64,000 bases of DNA from Prorocentrum cordatum (GCA_963575745.1 CAUYUJ010018629.1:131741-195740); one strand, 5' to 3'. Numbered from the stretch's first letter, positions 42,922 through 52,213 are shown. Translations and numbers: made by a program. Notes: generated from the sequence alone by a model not told the origin.

Positions 42922-43354
42922 TTCTTCTTCTTCTTCTTCGAGTTCGGGGGGGCGCGGGGGGACCAGACCCAGGCGCGCAGGGCGCGGCTATCGCATCGCG
43001 TTCCGCCGTCCGGGGGCCCCAGGCTCGGAAGCCGGGCAAGGGCTGCTAAATCCGTGGCTGCTAAAGTCGACCTCCGGAAAAGTGTCTTCGTCCTTCCAGG
43101 AAGAAACCCGTGGACTGTTTCGCGTGCCGCGCCTCATTCCGGGAAGTTGTTCCTTCCTTCCAGGAGAGCCGTTTTAGCAGCCACGGCGTCAGCAGCCCTC
43201 GCCCAGCTTCCGACAGGTGTGCCCGCACCAAAGGTCACTCCGGCGAAAGGTCACCCTTGCACGTGCAGCCGAGCCTCGCGCACGGGGAAGTCGGAGGGCC
43301 CGGCGGCAGCGGCGGGGGCCAGGCAACCCGCGGTCGGGGGTGGCTAAATGGGAC
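42922..43354. other. Unassigned sequence
   Basis: Contains GTGGCTGCTAAAGTCG/TTTTAGCAGCCACGG short inverted motifs at 43050-43190. No gene supported. Confidence 0.4.
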
Positions 43355-43425
43355 CTCCTCCTCCTCCTCCTCCGCGTCTCCCTCCTCCTCCTCCTCCTCC
43401 TCCTCCTCCTCCTCCTCCTCCAGAA
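43355..43425. repeat. (TCC)n array
   Basis: TCC triplets with one CGTCTCC interruption, as at 42345. Confidence 0.95.
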
Positions 43426-43575
43426 TTGCATACGGGTGCTCAGACCCAGCGGTCCTGGAGGATGCGTCGGGCGCCGCGGCCGCTCCGGAGCGCTCCGGGA
43501 CGCTCTGAGAGCGCTCTGAAACCCTCGGCGGCGCTCTATCCTGGGCCTGGACCCGCCCGGTCATGCCCGATTTGG

Positions 43576-43801
43576 GCGCCCGAGTTATCCGGGGTAACTC
43601 GGGTCCGGGGTAACTCGGGTTTGGATTCCCGAAAAAGGAACCCGAGTTAGCCCTGACCCGAGTTATCCCTGATGATTCGGGGCTCTGGACGCCCGAAATA
43701 TCCGGGGTAACTCGGGTCCGGGGTAACTCGGGTTTGGATTCCCGAAAAACGAACCCGAGTTATCCCTGACCCGAGTTACCCCTGATGATTCGGGGCTCTG
43801 A
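43576..43801 (+). repeat. Two tandem 113-bp units
   Basis: TCCGGGGTAACTCGGGTCCG occurs at 43588 and 43701; the full 113-bp unit repeats with few changes. Each unit contains internal GGGTAACTCGGGT / ACCCGAGTTA inverted motifs. Confidence 0.92.
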
Positions 43802-43807
43802 CCGATA

Positions 43808-43983
43808 CCGTCGGGGCGTTGACCTAAGGAACCCTAAATAAGGAACGAGGCCCCTTCTTCCCATAAGTTGAACTTCGATTCCCCATCGAAGCCCTAAGCA
43901 AAACCCAAGGCGAACTGCAAAACAACTAAGGAACACCGCGCCCCTCGCCAACGAGAAGGGTTCCTTCCTCAGCGCCCCGACTG
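43808..43983. mobile_element. MITE family 4, copy 2
   Basis: 176 bp with TA flanks (43806-07, 43984-85). CCGTCGGGGCGTTGACCTAA ... CTTCCTCAGCGCCCCGACTG. Directly follows the 113-bp tandem pair. Confidence 0.85.
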
Positions 43984-44134
43984 TACCATGCTGATACTCC
44001 CTGGACCTCTCCCAGGGTGGATTCTGAACTGGATGTCGAGGCGAATCAAGCCGTTGCGACGAGGGCCTCCCCGGAGGCCCAAAAGGCGAAAACTAGTGGA
44101 AGTGCAGCGGCACCAGTGCCTTGTCTTCCTCCAG

Positions 44135-44205
44135 GGGCTCCCCAACCCCGCCGCCTCTGCCGAGGAGGGCTCCGCTGCCGCCTTTGCGCCGCCAGAACAT
44201 GTCCG
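44135..44205 (+). CDS. Candidate exon
   Basis: TTGTCTTCCTCCAG acceptor, then GLPNPAASAEEGSAAAFAPP... to a CAT|GTCCGT donor. GC3 high. Family unknown. Confidence 0.25.
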
Positions 44206-44569
44206 TATCCACTGCCGCGGAGACCCAAGGGACTTGAGAAGCGATGGATGTGGATACCCGCCCGCCCACGCGGGCAGGCAAATGTCATCCGACTTCCACA
44301 TCCAGCGCTCCTCGAGAACCCGGGGCACGATTTCGAAGCGGTGGAGATGGAGCCCGCTTTTTTTCCATCACTTGCGATCATGCCCGTGGCTGGCCCCTCC
44401 CCCCCATCGCCCCCCCCTGGTCACGTCACGCTTCGAGCCGGCGCCACGTGGGAATGAGCGCATTTCCAATCCCCGCCGGCGCGAACCGTGACGTGACTGG
44501 TCCCCTCCCCCCCTCCCCCCCCTGGTCAAGCCCGCTGTCGACAAAGGGCACAATAAAAGGCATCATTGA
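44206..44569. other. Unassigned sequence
   Basis: Small inverted repeat GATGTGGATACCCGCCCGCC at 44247 opposite GCGGGCAGG...CCACATCC. Nothing else. Confidence 0.4.
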
Positions 44570-44725
44570 AGGGGCTCAAGGACACATAAATAAATACACA
44601 CCAAATAAACATATTCTCCATATTTTCCTATATTTTCTGGGTTTTTGTCTTCCCCCCCACTTCCCATATTTTCTCATACTTTCTGGGGAATCGACGATTA
44701 ATTGTGTCTGTGTGTTTCTTTCCTC
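44570..44725. mobile_element. Inverted-repeat element, family 5, copy 2
   Basis: Full-length: GGACACATAAATAAATACAC ... TGGGGAATCGACGATTAATT ... GTGTCTGTGTGTTTC. Confidence 0.82.
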
Positions 44726-45146
44726 TTGAATCATGGTGTGCACCGGATCGGGCTGCATCCGCCCGGAACCGAACTCGAAGCGGATCGGCAGCGCAAGAGT
44801 GCACAGCGACGCCATGCACGCGTCGGGCGGCATCGGATCGCCGGAGTATCGGCATCGACTCGGAGCGGGCTGGCCAAGATCGGCATCGAATCGGATCGAA
44901 ATGGATCGTGGTGGATATGGCAGGCTCGTGTCGTGCCGACTTCGGCGTTGGTTTCCGACACCACGGGCAGCATTCGAACGAGATCGGCCGTTTCCGAAAC
45001 GCCAGATCGCTCAACGTCGACCGATGCAAGCCACCGGCGGCGTTCCACGTTGAACGCTGGCGGAAGGGTCGTCGCGTCGTCGCTGGTCGACAAGACGCGA
45101 ACCTACCGTACGCAGAGGGGGAACAACGGCGCAAACCCCAACCTTC
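44726..45146. repeat. Degenerate ATCGGCATCGAATCGGATCG repeat
   Basis: 44740-45090 repeats CGGATCG/TCGGCATCGA motifs similar to 49330-49720. No gene. Confidence 0.55.
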
Positions 45147-45275
45147 GACGGTCCACGCGGCTCTCTTGGATCCGCGCCGGAGCCCCTCCCTGGCGCGCGG
45201 AGTGCGCCCACGGCCCAGGGGGGGCTGCAGCGCCGATCCGAGACATCCGCGCGGAGCGTCGAAGAGTCAAGCTCT
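45147..45275. mobile_element. Inverted-repeat element, family 6, copy 2
   Basis: CGGCTCTCTTGGATCCGCGCCGG ... GGCTGCAGCGCCGATCCGAGACATCCGCGCGGAGC. Confidence 0.75.
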
Positions 45276-45526
45276 TATGTAACCTCTCGGGTTCGCAACC
45301 TACCGCACGGGGGATGCAGATGTCGGAAACAATGAAGCAGCACTCATGCAGGACAGATGATTTGAACCTCCCCCCCTCCCCCCGAATGCAATGCTGGTTT
45401 CGGATCTCCCGATTTGGGGCCTCCGAGCGGTCTTGCGAAAAACCGTCAACTTTGAATTGCGGGGGAGGGGGGGGGGAAGGTTGCTGAATTGTTTTCCTCA
45501 ACCGCATCTGTGGGGCGCTGCCGAGC

Positions 45527-45702
45527 CCCGGGGCACGCGACGCGAGCCTGCCGCCGGCAGGGAGAGCCGGCCCCCGCGCGTTCGCCCCCTGTCCGCGTGC
45601 AAGACCACGGCCCCCCCTTCGTCCGCGAGACCGGCCTCGTGGCGCGAGCGTTCGCGGCATGCGTGCTCTCGAGCCCAGCAGGGCTTCGTGTACGTGTACG
45701 TT
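45527..45702 (+). CDS. Candidate exon left of the retrogene
   Basis: In the plus frame ...RVQDHGPPFVRETGLVARAF...LSSPAGL has strong GC3. A pyrimidine-rich stretch (45490-45510) and a CCGAG at 45522-45526 could be the acceptor. Family unknown. Confidence 0.3.
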
Positions 45703-45717
45703 CGGTGACAGCTCATG

Positions 45718-45809
45718 GAATGGGCCCCAGGACACACAAATAAATACACGCAAAGAAACAGAATCGAGGATCAATTGTGCCTGTGTGTTTCTTGTCCTCC
45801 TGACTCATG
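45718..45809. mobile_element. Inverted-repeat element, family 5, short copy 3
   Basis: GGGCCCCAGGACACACAAAT ... GATCAATTGTGCCTGTGTGT, lacking the C-rich centre. Lies directly beside the retrogene 3' flank. Confidence 0.75.
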
Positions 45810-45827
45810 GGAGCCTCCCATGCCACC
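45810..45827. repeat. Target-site duplication, 3' side of the retrogene
   Basis: GGAGCCTCCCATGCCACC, identical to 49294-49311. Lies immediately beyond the poly(A) tract. Confidence 0.88.
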
Positions 45828-46643
45828 TTTTTTTTTTTTCCTTGCGAGTCGCGCGCCGGTAATGCGAGCCAACGTCGCCTGCAGGGGGGCTCCCTGCGCC
45901 CGAGAAAACGGCCCACAAATTTGTAGACCGATGGGTCTATCAACATGAACATTTTATCCACGTTTGCAAATTCTGCACTTTGCCAATTTGTGAAGACGAG
46001 CGCGGATACCGCACAGAACGGACGAAGGCACAAACGCACAGCCTGGTCACGCACAGCCTGGCGTAGGCGAACTGCTAAACCTAATTACGACATGCATGGA
46101 CGGCCGAACAAAACATCATGCAGCCGGCGAGGGCCGATCTACAGTGGACGGCAGCAACTTTGCTACCACGCCCAGGTCTAGTCGAATTGCGCTGAACTGA
46201 CGAGTACACTCAGGAAGACCTAGGCTCGAATCAGAGCAGAAAGGTAGCGCTCGCCAGCTTATCTCTCGCGCAAATCTGTCCAGCGCGGAAGCGGCATCGA
46301 TGGCACTGAGCTTAAGAAAACAAGATGCATCAATTACAGGTCCACTGGCCAGCCGGCTTTGGGCACCAAGGACGGGGGTGCACAGCATCCGTCCCAGACA
46401 TGCGACGTCTTGATCACAGCAAAACGACGCCTGGCAACCCCATGATGATTACTGGCGCGGCGCGAGCATGTCTGGGGCCTGCCACCCATGCAGGTCCGCG
46501 GCAAGGAGCAGAGATCGCCGCCGGCCTGGCTCGCGAGGACAATGGCGGGCACCCGCTTCGGTGCCCAGGGGTCGCGTGCACGCGCCTGCGTCGGGCTCCC
46601 GCCGCGATTGCGTGGGCTCTCCTCCTCCACCACCACCTCCCCT

Positions 46644-46676
46644 ATTCCACCTGTAGAGTGACAGGCCCGACTTAAA
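46644..46676. mobile_element. MITE family 2 end within the retrogene 3' UTR
   Basis: CCTGTAGAGTGACAGGCCCG followed by ACTTAAAA matches the right end of family 2. Either part of the parental mRNA or a later insertion. Confidence 0.6.
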
Positions 46677-46883
46677 ACTACGAGAACGGCGCACATGCAT
46701 CGTACCATGTCTGGACTCCCTACAGGCCCCGCCCCCGCGCGGTACGGTGCGAATCTTTGTTGTTTTGGGGACTGGAAAACTATGCACCGTTCCGTTCCTT
46801 GGTCGAGGTTCGACGACACCTCGAGGAGCGCCAACGCGGTACGGTGCACACATGTCGTCCGCGGCAACGTGAGGTCGGCCGGC

Positions 46884-49157
46884 TCACTTGATAGCGTTTT
46901 TGTAGCATCGCTTCCAGGACTCGAGGTCCTTGAAGGGGTGGAACGCCGCCCTGTTCGAATCGTCGCACTCGCCCGCGCCCTTCTGGCCAGGACCCACGCA
47001 CACGTCGTCGCCAACCAGGCCGAAGTCCTCGACGCTGCCAACGCCGACGTGGTCCATGCAGCGGGTCATGAAGAAATCCTCCCCCCACTCCTGCCACGGC
47101 AAAGACTTCCTACACTTCTCGCTGTGCTTCGAATACTGCCGCATGGCTGCCCGAGAGAAGACCTCCACCGAGCCGTACATCATGGGGTACACGGCCAAAT
47201 CTGGCCAAGCGTTGCAATTCATTACGAAGAGGCCGCCGTGGCTCCCGTGACTATTATCTGTATGCGGCTCCAACCGCCACCGCAACCTGTCGGGCAAGAA
47301 GACGGCATCGGGGTCTGCTTTCACCGTCCAGTCGTGATCCCAGATGGAGCCTTCCGCGAAGATCATTTCCCATGCCTTCATGAAGATCCCTGCGTTCCCT
47401 GCGGTGCCGTCCTTGATCACCTCGACCTCCATCTTGGGAGTCTTGAGAGTCTCCCTGCCAGCGATGGTGGTCACGTTGTCAGCGAAAATTCTAAAGCTGT
47501 CGCACGCAAAAATACCAGTGCGCTCCTTCCACTGATACTCCACCAACGCAGGCTCGTAGGAGTCTATCCTGAGGAACGTGACGCAGAACAGCGAAGGATA
47601 GCCCACCAGCGCAAGACCCCAGCTCCGGGTGCCGAGTTTCTTGCAACTCCAGGTGCTGTTCGCATGGCACTTGTCCGCGCACGTCGCGTGAGCGCTGTCC
47701 TTCTCGTAACACTGCATCCCCCTGCCAACGCAGCACGAGGTGCCGCTGCAATCTGCGCCGTCCTGGGAGCACGAGTCCTTGACCCACCCACCGACCTTCC
47801 CGCCGAGGGGCCCGCTGGGCAGCTCGGTCGGGGGCGGCGGGGTCCGGTAGCCCAGCTCCGTGCACGGGCCGCCGCCCTCCGGGCAGCTCGCCAGGCAACG
47901 GGCCGACTTGCCGCCCACCTCGTAGCACTGGAGGCCGCTGGTGGCGCAGCACCTGCTCTCGCGGCAGTCGTCCGCGTCCCCAGAGCAGTTCGCCTTCGTC
48001 CAGTTGCCGACGGTGGAGAGCGCCGCGGCACCGACCTGGTGGCAACTCCACGGGTCGCCGTTGTCGAGGTCGAAGTACTGGGGGCCGGGGGCGCACTGCG
48101 GCATGCACCTCGCAAACGTGTCGTTCTTGGTGAAGCAGGCGAAGCCGGGGTCCTTGCAGCACTTCGAGTCCATGCAGTTGTCGTGGACGTCGTGGCACTC
48201 CTCCGGCTCGATCGGCCTGCCCCCGGAGCGCTCGCCGATCTCCCTGCAGCTCCAGACCTCGGGGTCCACGTCGGCAGGGTCGGGCGCGCCAGGGATGCAC
48301 GCGACCAGGCACATCGCCCACCACTTGTTCTTCTCGTAGCACTGCAGCCCGGGGTCGGAGCAGCACTCGGTGGACCTGCAGTCCTCGTGGCTCGCGGAGC
48401 ACTTCGCGCTGGCCGGTGGCTTCCTGTGCCGGTGCGTGGAGTTGAGGCCCTCGGCGCTGACCTCCGTCGCTGTGTGACCGGAGGCTTCCGCCTCGACAGA
48501 GCCGTGCACCTTTTTCAGCTTGGCCTCTTCCTCGCGCAGGGCTCCCTGGCTCTCCGACTCGGTGCCCACGATCTCCTGGTCCAGGACCTCCTCCACCTTG
48601 AGGAAAGCCTCCTCGGGCATGGAGCACGGGTCTTCTTCGCCCTCGATCTCTGCAATCTCCTCCTCGAGGAGCTCTTCGAACTCCTCCTTCCCAATCTCTA
48701 CGCTCTCCGCCTCGGCCTGGAGCCTGCGGAGCCTCGCGGCCTGCAGCCGGCGGGCACTCTCCCTGCGGGTCTTGCAGGGGTCCTCCTCCACGGAGAGGTC
48801 CATGTCGTCGTCGATCTCGGCCACCTCCCCCTGGAGCTTCTTCGCGAGCTTGATCAGCTCCTTGGTCGACATCTTCTCCAGCCGCTCCGCGGTCACAATC
48901 TCCAGCGGATCCCGATCCTCGACCAGGCCGGTGGCTCCCGCAGCGGCTGGCGCCACCTCGGCACCCCGGGTTCTCTGCGCCTGCGCCGAGTGGTACGCGG
49001 CGAGGGCGGCCGCGACCAGCAGCAGGGCGGCCAGGGGCGCGGAGCCCCGCCGCCTCCAGTGCCACGCGTCCAGGGCGCGCTGGGCCCCCGGGGTGAGCAG
49101 CTGGTCGCCCTCGTGGTCCGGCTCTGCGCCGCAACGGGCCGCCCCGTCCCCCGGCAT
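46884..49157 (-). CDS. Type II membrane cysteine-repeat glycosyltransferase-like protein, 757 aa
   Basis: Predicted to be anchored in the Golgi/ER with a lumenal catalytic-type domain. Residues about 39-57 form one hydrophobic anchor after a basic WHWRRR. 85-220 is charged and coiled-coil-like. Four cysteine-rich units at about 253-287, 321-355, 391-425 and 463-497 share C-x(3-4)-[DN]C-x4-CC-x4-G-x2-C[YF] and a closing C-x3-C; a later C-x2-[LIV]G follows each, as WSC in units 1, 2 and 4. Residues 515-757 resemble GT31/Fringe-like enzymes, with an ADPD acid motif at 614-617 and GEDFF at 692-696. The ATG at 49157 is the first in frame after the leader. The substrate is unknown; the GT assignment is by motif only. 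Confidence 0.88.
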   Translation of the reverse strand: MPGDGAARCGAEPDHEGDQLLTPGAQRALDAWHWRRRGSAPLAALLLVAAALAAYHSAQAQRTRGAEVAPAAAGATGLVEDRDPLEIVTAERLEKMSTKELIKLAKKLQGEVAEIDDDMDLSVEEDPCKTRRESARRLQAARLRRLQAEAESVEIGKEEFEELLEEEIAEIEGEEDPCSMPEEAFLKVEEVLDQEIVGTESESQGALREEEAKLKKVHGSVEAEASGHTATEVSAEGLNSTHRHRKPPASAKCSASHEDCRSTECCSDPGLQCYEKNKWWAMCLVACIPGAPDPADVDPEVWSCREIGERSGGRPIEPEECHDVHDNCMDSKCCKDPGFACFTKNDTFARCMPQCAPGPQYFDLDNGDPWSCHQVGAAALSTVGNWTKANCSGDADDCRESRCCATSGLQCYEVGGKSARCLASCPEGGGPCTELGYRTPPPPTELPSGPLGGKVGGWVKDSCSQDGADCSGTSCCVGRGMQCYEKDSAHATCADKCHANSTWSCKKLGTRSWGLALVGYPSLFCVTFLRIDSYEPALVEYQWKERTGIFACDSFRIFADNVTTIAGRETLKTPKMEVEVIKDGTAGNAGIFMKAWEMIFAEGSIWDHDWTVKADPDAVFLPDRLRWRLEPHTDNSHGSHGGLFVMNCNAWPDLAVYPMMYGSVEVFSRAAMRQYSKHSEKCRKSLPWQEWGEDFFMTRCMDHVGVGSVEDFGLVGDDVCVGPGQKGAGECDDSNRAAFHPFKDLESWKRCYKNAIK

Positions 49158-49271
49158 GCCGCTGCTCGTGCAACAGGGCTGCGCTCTGGCCCTCGCTGGC
49201 GCGGCGGGGGGGCCGTCTGCCTCGCCGCGCGGGCGCGCCTAGCCGGCGCTCCGCCGCGCGAGCCGGGGCGT

Positions 49272-49293
49272 CTTGAGCCAAAATGGCTACGGA
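49272..49293 (-). other. Genomically encoded dinoflagellate spliced leader, 22 nt
   Basis: On the minus strand it starts TCCGTAGCCATTTTGGCTCA and ends AG, a perfect match to the conserved leader. The next bases are ACGCC, not the GTACG-type intron start of an SL RNA gene, so this is a copied mature mRNA leader. Confidence 0.95.
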
Positions 49294-49311
49294 GGAGCCT
49301 CCCATGCCACC
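49294..49311. repeat. Target-site duplication, 5' side of the retrogene
   Basis: GGAGCCTCCCATGCCACC directly abuts the first base of the spliced leader. Confidence 0.88.
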
Positions 49312-49492
49312 TTGTCGGCTCTTGCGAATCGATGCTAGTCGACGCTGAATCGACGCTGACCGACGCTCATCGACGCTACTTCGACGCTACATCGACCCGA
49401 ACCGACGCTAAATCGGCGCTGTCTCATCGACTCCCAGACGCTGATCGACGCTGGTGAAAGACAGAATTACGAGGGTACACGAGGCTCCCATG
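49312..49492. mobile_element. Inverted-repeat element, family 9, copy 2 (split by the retrogene)
   Basis: CTTGCGAATCGATGCTAGTC, TCGACGCT repeats, CATCGACTCCCAGACGC and terminal GAGGCTCCCATGA match 35118-35259. Its left end is now the 18-bp duplication on both sides of the retrogene. Confidence 0.75.
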
Positions 49493-49525
49493 ATCTGTGA
49501 CCGAATGGACGTCCTCCTATCTAGA

Positions 49526-49763
49526 GGCCTCCTAGATGGGGTCGGAGTAGATGGGGTCGGAGGGTCGCGCCGAATCGGCGACGCATCGGCGATGCATCGG
49601 CGATGCATCGGGGATGCACCGGCGACGCATCGTCGACGTCGGCGATGCATCGGCGACGTCAACGTGAAACAACTCAGGCCCCACATCGAGCCGCATCGGC
49701 GATGCAACAACGATGCGGCGCGATCCTTCGACCCCATCTACTCGGACCCCCTCTAAGAGGCCC
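49526..49763. mobile_element. Inverted-repeat element, family 10, copy 1
   Basis: AGAGGCCTCCTAGATGGGGT...GGAGGGTCGCGC faces GCGCGATCCTTCGACCCCATCTA...AGAGGCC. The interior is GATGCATCGGCGAC repeats. Copy 2 at 50935-51130. Confidence 0.8.
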
Positions 49764-49775
49764 AAACTATCGCAC

Positions 49776-50003
49776 CTGAGCGTGGGCATTTCCTGCGGCG
49801 GAGCCTTCAGCAGCCCGGCCAGCCGCTCCTCGGCGTCCCGCTGCAGCTCCGCCTCCGCGGCGAGCAGCCGCGCGGCGCGCTCCGGGCGCGCCTCGGCGCC
49901 GCAGGCGCTGCAGCGGCCGAGCTGCGCGCGGGGCCCGGCGCCGCGGGCGTGGGCGACCCCCGGGCAGCCGTTCGCCTCGGGGCAGCGTGTCACCGATCCC
50001 CGT
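49776..50003 (-). CDS. Exon with Cys-rich (IBR-like) zinc-binding pattern
   Basis: Minus frame RCPEANGCPGVAHARG...QLGRCSACGAEARPERAAR... then a charged helix LLAAEAELQRDAEERLAGLL and PPQEMPTLR at a canonical CAG|GTGCGA donor. The CP-x4-GC...C-x2-CG spacing resembles an IBR or zinc-ribbon piece of a RING-type E3 ligase, but only one exon is visible, so the family is tentative. A TCC array lies directly upstream, as intron. Confidence 0.5.
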
Positions 50004-50005
50004 CT

Positions 50006-50155
50006 CCTCCTCCTCCTCCTCCTCCTCCTCCTCCTCCTCCTCCGCCTCGCACCTCCTTCTCCTCCTCCTCCTCCTCCTCCTCCTCCTCCTCCTCCTCCTC
50101 CTCCTCCTCCTCCTCCCCCTCCTCCTCCTCCTCCTCCTCCCCCTCCAAGCGCCAG
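50006..50155. repeat. (TCC)n array
   Basis: TCC triplets adjoining the zinc-type exon. Confidence 0.95.
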
Positions 50156-50304
50156 CTCCAGGCTGGTGCCACGTGCGCCAGCGAGCCAGCGCCACCCGGC
50201 GGCCTCCCTCGGAGCCACGTCCCCGCTCTCGCCGCTCGCCCTGGCGTCCGTTCCCCGTGCACTCTGGTTCGACGTCGTGCGCTCCTGTTGTCGCAGGGTG
50301 ATAT

Positions 50305-50443
50305 CTGAAGGGGCCCCGGGACACACAGATAAATACACACAATTAGAGTGATTCCCCATATTTTCCAATATGTTCTGCATTTCTTTCGCGTGCTCCACGA
50401 TGGCCCTCGCCGAGAGAAATGTGCACACGCCCGAGCGATGCCA
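50305..50443. mobile_element. Chimera: left half of family 5 joined to right half of hairpin family 1
   Basis: GAAGGGGCCCCGGGACACAC ... CCCATATTTTCCAATATGTT is family 5. From about 50380 the sequence is the hairpin right arm ending GTGCACACGCCCGAGCGATG CCAAG. No left hairpin arm is present. Confidence 0.75.
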
Positions 50444-50934
50444 AGCACTGCGGCAGGTTCGTGCCGTGTGCCTCCCGCGTGGGGTCCGAGCAGATCGGGT
50501 CAGAGGCTCTCGCCGCACTGCTGATCTGGGTTGCCTAACTTCGCGCCTCGTTTCACCGATCCCCGTCCCCGCAATCCAGCTCACCTACTCCTGATTTCGC
50601 AATAAAAGGGAGGGGGTCTGGACCCTCCAAGACAAGCCATTTCAGACCTCCCCCGTGGGAGAATCCTCCAAAACATCGTCCCCAGACCCCCCAGGCCCTC
50701 CAAGATAGCCTGGAAGAGACCCCCCCCGAAATGAGACCCCCCTCCCTTTATTACGAAATCGTAACTTCGCGCATCGCGCCCCGCCATGCGCGCTTCCCTT
50801 CGCGCCATCGCGCCCTTGCGCCGCCCCCCTACAGGGCAGCCGCTCTGGCCCAGGCCGCGATGCGCGACTCTCGATTCTCTTCGCGCCCCTTAGGGTGGCC
50901 TGGTCTGACCGTCCCCGTCCCCACCGTACAGACC
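50444..50934. repeat. Inverted-repeat element at about 50585-50765 and spacer
   Basis: TGATTTCGCAATAAAAGGGA GGGGGTC... faces GACCCCCCTCCCTTTATTAC GAAATCG (each shown in two parts). No gene. Confidence 0.7.
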
Positions 50935-51130
50935 TCCCAGGTGGGGTCTGAGTAGATGGGGTCGGAGGATCGCGCCTGTTCGCGCCACATCGCCGATGCA
51001 TCGTCGACGTCGGCGATGGATCGGCGACGTCGACGTGGAGGAAAGTGAGCTCCACATCGAGCCGCATCGCCGATGCATCAGCGATGCGGCACGATCATTC
51101 GACCTCGTCTATTCGGAGCCCATTCGGGAG
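50935..51130. mobile_element. Inverted-repeat element, family 10, copy 2
   Basis: GACCTCCCAGGTGGGGTCTG AGTAGATGGGG... (in two parts) faces ATTCGACCTCGTCTATTCGG...GGAGGCC; GATGCATCGTCGACG-type interior. Confidence 0.78.
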
Positions 51131-51314
51131 GCCTGCGCTCTGGCATCGCCTTGGCCAAACTGGCCGACTCGGCCCCCCAGGTGGGGATATGCGCCTGCTC
51201 CCTTCGGGCTTCTTCGCGGGAGCCCCATCCCTGGGGGGGACTGTCGCAGAAGGACTAGCAGCTGCGTGCTGAAGCACCAACTTTGGAAGGTCCGAACGGA
51301 TGGACACGCGCTGG

Positions 51315-51430
51315 ACACCCCCCCCCATCCTCGGCGCTGAGCGCGCCAAGGGCGGCGCCAAGGGCGCCGCCAGGCTGGTCCGGCGCCGATCCAAGAACTC
51401 CGCGAGGCGAGCATGTTTTATTCGTGGCGC
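51315..51430. mobile_element. Inverted-repeat element, family 6, copy 3 (diverged)
   Basis: CGGCGCTGAGCGCGCCAAGG ... CCGGCGCCGATCCAAGAACT. Confidence 0.65.
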
Positions 51431-51439
51431 TAACGCGTT

Positions 51440-51592
51440 ATTGAAGGGGCCCCAGGACACACAAATAAATACACACAAATAAAAAGATTCCCCATATTTT
51501 CCCATATCTTCTGGGTTTCCCCCCCACTTCCCATATTTTCTGGGGGATCGACGATTAATTATGCCTGTGTGTTTTTTTCCCGCCTGAGTTAT
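51440..51592. mobile_element. Inverted-repeat element, family 5, copy 5
   Basis: Full-length, GGACACACAAATAAATACAC ... GGGGGATCGACGATTAATTA. Confidence 0.82.
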
Positions 51593-51899
51593 GGAGGGGG
51601 CGAGAGAGGGAGGTGGAGCGTTACAGTATGGGGGGCGGGGAGGGGATGGGGAGGAGAGGGGGGGTACAACGCGCGTTCTGGCCCAGGGGGTAACAAAAAC
51701 ACGATTGAGGAGCTCCGAGAAATTACAGGGCAGTTTTTAATACATATGATGTTTTAAACAGATGGGATTGTTCAATACATGATTGATCTATGAATGAATT
51801 TATGCATGAACTCGTCGTTGTTCCCCACATCCAAATTGGGGTTCTTTTTTTCTGGACACCCCGCGCATGAACCAGAACCAGAACACACCTACATCATCA
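51593..51899. other. Spacer with fragment of the 3638-type AT-rich element
   Basis: 51720-51830 contains CAGTTTTTAATACATATGAT and ATGCATGAACTCGTC as in 3638-3950. Confidence 0.55.
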
Positions 51900-51936
51900 C
51901 CCACTCATCATCATCATCACCATCATCATTATCATT

Positions 51937-52009
<73 letters not shown>

Positions 52010-52060
52010 GCATCACCATCATCATCCTCATGATCATCACCATTTTCATCATCATCACCA
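51900..52060. repeat. (CAT)n array
   Basis: CAT triplets. Confidence 0.96.
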
Positions 52061-52069
52061 CCATCATAA

Positions 52070-52213
52070 CCAATCGGCGGCCGAATCGGGCGCAGGGGTA
52101 GCCCTTTGCGTCCGGGCCGGGGGTGGTAACCCATCCTCGGCCGAATCGGGGGCAGGGGTAACCCCTTGTCCCCCGGCCGCCGGTGGTAACCCATCGGCGG
52201 CCGAATCGGGCAC
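52070..52213 (+). repeat. Tandem repeat, about 60-bp period, 2.3 copies
   Basis: CGGCCGAATCGGG followed by CAGGGGTANCCC starts near 52078, 52138 and 52198. Confidence 0.85.

Larger units (their letters stand above)
45828..49293 (-). mobile_element. Retroposed spliced-leader mRNA (processed retrogene)
   Basis: In minus sense: complete spliced leader (49293-49272), 114-nt 5' UTR, a 2,274-nt CDS without introns, about 1-kb 3' UTR, and A12 (T12 on plus, 45828-45839). Both ends are bounded by the same 18-bp direct repeat. This is the structure expected when a mature trans-spliced, polyadenylated mRNA is reverse-transcribed and inserted by LINE-type machinery. The target was a family 9 inverted-repeat element. 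The intact frame and perfect leader point to recent insertion. Confidence 0.9.

Noticed and set aside
49272-49293. SL RNA gene at the spliced-leader copy
   Set aside because: The leader is followed by ACGCC rather than a GT intron start and Sm-type region, and it sits at the 5' end of a CDS.
46695-49457. 920-aa plus-strand ORF and 604-aa minus-strand ORF over the retrogene
   Set aside because: Both overlap the 757-aa CDS in other frames of GC-rich DNA. They lack domains and would not use the spliced leader's orientation (plus) or its frame (minus).
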